A stretch of 64,000 nucleotides of DNA from Paenibacillus woosongensis (GTDB lineage: Bacteria > Bacillota > Bacilli > Paenibacillales > Paenibacillaceae): positions 248,001 to 312,000 of the forward strand of contig NZ_WNZW01000002.1 in the NCBI RefSeq assembly GCF_009725165.1. The letters run 5' to 3'. Of this stretch, positions 61,704-64,000 are shown one piece after another; within the stretch, counting starts at the first letter, position 1, and each line of letters opens with the position of its first letter. The notes under the pieces are model-generated. The model did no database searches, was not told where the DNA came from, and worked only from the letters and a program-made list of their open reading frames with translations. Position numbers and translations under genes: made by a program.

Positions 61704-61718
61704 ATGAAAACGGATACA
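61704..61718. promoter_or_regulatory. CcpA-binding cre site between acsA and acuA
   Basis: The sequence ATGAAAACGGATACA fits the cre consensus WTGNAANCGNWNNCW at all defined positions. It lies within the acsA upstream region, downstream of any likely promoter, where repression by road-block is known for the Bacillus gene. The consensus is recalled; binding is inferred. Confidence 0.65.
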
Positions 61719-61903
61719 CGTCGGCGGATTTCATAGTGCGGATTAATGCTGTCAACCTAATGGCATAGTTTGAAGCGGTATCCACTTGTTCATGAGGGCC
61801 AGTGTGTAATTAGTCATGCAGTGTGCAGCGGGATGTCAAGAGTTAATTATGAATGTTTTATGTCGGAATACATTATATCACACGCTTTTATGAGGGGCTA
61901 TAC

Positions 61904-61932
61904 TTTTCAAATTTTCATTTTTCTGTTATAAG
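61904..61932 (+). promoter_or_regulatory. Possible promoter of acuA-acuC
   Basis: TTTTCA at 61904-61909 and TATAAG at 61927-61932 with 17 bases between; the -35 box is weak. An acsA promoter on the minus strand may use the perfect TTGACA at 61839-61834, but its -10 is unclear. Confidence 0.4.
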
Positions 61933-61962
61933 TGAGGGGAACGAGCAAAGGAGGCGGCGAAA

Positions 61963-62595
61963 ATGGAACATCGGAAAACGCATATCCGCCATACCGTATC
62001 TAGTGGAGGCCGCGAAATCGTCATTGAGGGCCCGGTTTCGCCGGAGCTCCTGCAGCACTTTCAAATGCATGAGGAACTCGATGCTTTTCGCAGACCCAAG
62101 GACCAGCATGAGGCGTTGATCGAAATCGCGGGACTCCCGGAAGGACGCATTATCATCGCAAGGGAGCAGGACACAATCGTCGGTTACGTCACGTTTCATT
62201 ATCCGGATGAAATGGAACGCTGGTCTCAGGGAAATATGCCCGATCTCATTGAACTGGGGGCGATTGAGGTAGCCAACGACTACCGCTCGCTAGGACTCGG
62301 CTCGAAAATGATCCGGACAGCATTCGAGCAGGAGCAGATGGAGCGCTACATCGTATTTACGACCGAATATTACTGGCATTGGGATTTGAAAAGCAGCGGA
62401 CTTAGCGTATGGGACTACCGGAAAATGATGGAGCGGCTCATGAAAACGGTCGATATGGTCTGGTACGCTACCGATGACCCGGAAATTTGCTCCCATCCGG
62501 CAAACTGCCTGATGGTCCGCATCGGAAAAGATGTCCCGCTGGAATCTGAAGAGCAATTTGACCGCATTCGCTTTCAGCAGCGGTTCATGTATTAA
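61963..62595 (+). CDS. acuA: AcuA-type protein N-acetyltransferase
   Basis: AcuA acetylates the catalytic lysine of AcsA and so switches it off. The 210-residue GNAT protein shows RIIIAREQDTIVGYVTFHYP, IELGAIEVANDYRSLGLGSKMIRTAF (acetyl-CoA-binding loop, in two blocks) and FTTEYYWHWDLKSSGLSVWDY. The start is ATG 61963 with AAAGGAGG upstream. It is divergent from acsA and followed by acuC, 43 bases later. AcuB is not seen between them. Confidence 0.93.
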   Translation: MEHRKTHIRHTVSSGGREIVIEGPVSPELLQHFQMHEELDAFRRPKDQHEALIEIAGLPEGRIIIAREQDTIVGYVTFHYPDEMERWSQGNMPDLIELGAIEVANDYRSLGLGSKMIRTAFEQEQMERYIVFTTEYYWHWDLKSSGLSVWDYRKMMERLMKTVDMVWYATDDPEICSHPANCLMVRIGKDVPLESEEQFDRIRFQQRFMY

Positions 62596-62638
62596 TGCTC
62601 ATGCAGATGATGACACAAGAGCAAGGAGAGTGGCGCCC

Positions 62639-63820
62639 ATGACTGGAAGCGCTTTATTGATTCATCACGATAAAGCCATGAATTATCATTTTCACGACAG
62701 CCATCCTTTTCATCCCCTCCGGCTTAGATTAACGCTCGATCTTCTTGCCGAAGCGGGTGCGCTAGCCCCTACAGCGATGCTGACGTCGCGGCCGGCCACA
62801 GAAGAAGAGCTGCTGCAGGTTCACCAGCCGGCTTATATAGAGGCTGTAAAAGCGCTAAGCACAAATCCAGGTCCTGATTGGCTGGAGCGGGCAGCGCAGT
62901 ACGGGCTGGACGACGACGATACGCCCTTCTTCCCAGGCATGCATGAGGCTGCTGCCTATGTTGCCGGGGGCTCGATTACGGCCTGCGAGGCGGTCATGTC
63001 CGGACGCTGCGATCATGCCCTGCATCTGGGCGGCGGCCTGCATCACGCCCTCTCTGCTAAAGCAGCGGGCTTCTGCGTCTACAATGACGTCTCCGTGGCT
63101 ATCGCCTATGTTCGGCAGCGCTACCAGGCACGTGTGCTTTATATCGATACGGACGTGCACCATGGTGACGGGGTGCAGTGGAGCTTCTATTCCGATCCTG
63201 AAGTATGCACCTATTCCATCCACGAGACCGGAAAGTATTTATTCCCGGGAACTGGCTTCGTGCAAGAGAGGGGCGAGCACCAGGGCTATGGAACCTGCGT
63301 CAACATTCCACTTCAGCCGTATACGGAGGATGCCTCCTGGATGGAATGCTTCGAGCAGTCGATCCTCCGCTTGACGGAATATTTCAAACCGGATCTTATC
63401 ATCAGCCAGCATGGCTGCGATGCGCATGCGCTCGACCCGCTCTCTCATATGCAGTGCAGCATGGCCATCTATAACGAAATGCCCGCCATCATACACAGCC
63501 TGGCCCATACGTACTGCAGCGGGCGCTGGGTTGCCGTAGGCGGCGGCGGATATGACATCTGGCGCGTCGTTCCCCGGGCATGGAGCCTGCTGTGGCTGGA
63601 GATGACCGATCACCCGCTAAAGCGTTCCCTGGAGCAGCGTCCCCGCACCCGGCTCCCCCAAACGTGGATTGAGCGTTGGCAGGAACAGAGCTCGGTAAGC
63701 CTTCCGGCCGAATGGCTCGATGATTTGACCCATTGGGAAGGGATTCCCCGCAGGGCCGAAATCACGGCAAAAAACCGCGAGAGCCTCGCGGTTGCGCTGC
63801 AGGATTTCCCTGAAATCTAA
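62639..63820 (+). CDS. acuC: AcuC-type protein deacetylase (class I histone-deacetylase fold)
   Basis: AcuC removes the acetyl group from AcsA. The 393-residue product starts MTGSALLIHHDKAMNYHFHD. It contains LHLGGGLHHALSAKAAGFCVYNDVSVAI (blocks) with the zinc and catalytic histidines, YIDTDVHHGDGVQ, STFHETGKYLFPGTG-type segment (here YSIHETGKYLFPGTG), DAHALDPLSHM and VAVGGGGYD. The start is ATG 62639 behind AAGGAGAG. Its stop is immediately adjacent to the stop of the convergent mtnN gene. Confidence 0.95.
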   Translation: MTGSALLIHHDKAMNYHFHDSHPFHPLRLRLTLDLLAEAGALAPTAMLTSRPATEEELLQVHQPAYIEAVKALSTNPGPDWLERAAQYGLDDDDTPFFPGMHEAAAYVAGGSITACEAVMSGRCDHALHLGGGLHHALSAKAAGFCVYNDVSVAIAYVRQRYQARVLYIDTDVHHGDGVQWSFYSDPEVCTYSIHETGKYLFPGTGFVQERGEHQGYGTCVNIPLQPYTEDASWMECFEQSILRLTEYFKPDLIISQHGCDAHALDPLSHMQCSMAIYNEMPAIIHSLAHTYCSGRWVAVGGGGYDIWRVVPRAWSLLWLEMTDHPLKRSLEQRPRTRLPQTWIERWQEQSSVSLPAEWLDDLTHWEGIPRRAEITAKNRESLAVALQDFPEI

Positions 63821-64000
63821 TTAACGGTTCAGGCCGGCGACCATCTCGTTTAAAATTTCAAACGAATGCCGGGCAGCGAGCACCGTAAATTCGGCGAAAT
63901 TGACGTCCGCCGTACCATCGGCCTTGTCGGACATCGAGCGGAGAATGACGTAAGGCACTCCATTCATATGGCATACTTGGGCTACAGCCGCCCCTTCCAT
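63821..64000 (-). CDS. mtnN: 5'-methylthioadenosine/S-adenosylhomocysteine nucleosidase, 3' part only
   Basis: Only the last 59 residues are inside the window; the start lies beyond base 64000. They include MEGAAVAQVCHMNGVPYVILRS and SDKADG, the catalytic Asp motif, and end in EMVAGLNR. The enzyme removes adenine from SAH and MTA and supports methyl recycling. The stop codon directly abuts the acuC stop. Identification from the motif alone is good; gene length and start cannot be judged. Confidence 0.9.
   Translation of the reverse strand: MEGAAVAQVCHMNGVPYVILRSMSDKADGTADVNFAEFTVLAARHSFEILNEMVAGLNR

Noticed and set aside
61734..61790. A second cre site near TTGAAGCGGTATCCA
   Set aside because: The spacing is one base short and two defined positions fail the consensus.

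Overview
The window looks like chromosomal DNA of a spore-forming Gram-positive bacterium of the Paenibacillaceae, most likely Paenibacillus. The evidence is a spoVM gene, spore-former operon orders known from Bacillus (yicC-remA-gmk-rpoZ-coaBC-priA-def-fmt-rsmB ... rlmN-prpC-prkC-rsgA-rpe-spoVM-rpmB-yloU-yloV-recG, and ylaN near ftsW), strong AGGAGG-type ribosome binding sites, an S-layer homology protein, and mixed GC content. No tRNA, rRNA, CRISPR array, transposase or prophage gene was seen. The species is an inference; no database search was possible.

Region 1 (1-27.1 kb, nearly all minus strand) is the conserved housekeeping block. From right to left in transcription order: a fused homocysteine methyltransferase/MTHFR, yicC, remA, gmk, rpoZ, coaBC, priA, def, fmt and rsmB. 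Then comes an inserted two-gene surface-protein unit (SLH protein plus a 1069-residue secreted protein), followed by rlmN, prpC, prkC, rsgA, rpe and spoVM. rpmB is on the opposite strand, and yloU, fakA, a DegV/FakB-type protein and the start of recG follow. Compared with Bacillus subtilis (order recalled, not checked), thiN is absent between rpe and spoVM. A degV gene also stands where the serine dehydratase genes would lie, giving a fatty-acid kinase/binding-protein pair next to recG.

Region 2 (27-44.3 kb) holds dapF, a P-type calcium ATPase, rqcH on the plus strand, a LysR-PHP gene pair, an unrecognised 145-residue protein, an MgtC-like membrane protein, ylbF and ylbG. It also holds a tightly coupled XPB-type helicase and XPB-domain partner, a CBS protein, an M20 amidohydrolase, yugN and ftsW.

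Region 3 (44.3-56 kb) carries a second Asp23 protein, a calcium/proton exchanger, ylaN, an HPr-like protein without the catalytic histidine, an M29 aminopeptidase, a lipoprotein and a GAF-GGDEF diguanylate cyclase. It continues with rpsD and its structured leader, a class A penicillin-binding protein with fibronectin type III repeats, and a small protein resembling beta/gamma-crystallin.

Region 4 (56-64 kb) has an OmpR-type two-component system facing an M23-peptidase lipoprotein, with a repeat-bearing control region between them. The acetate module follows: acsA diverges from acuA-acuC with a catabolite-repression site between. The window ends in the 3' part of mtnN.

No single clearly novel defence or metabolic system is visible. 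The best candidates for something under-described are the SLH/large secreted protein unit wedged into the housekeeping operon (with a compositional mosaic across its gene junction), the XPB helicase pair, the His-less HPr-like protein, the degenerate crystallin-like protein, and the two-component/M23 lipoprotein divergon.
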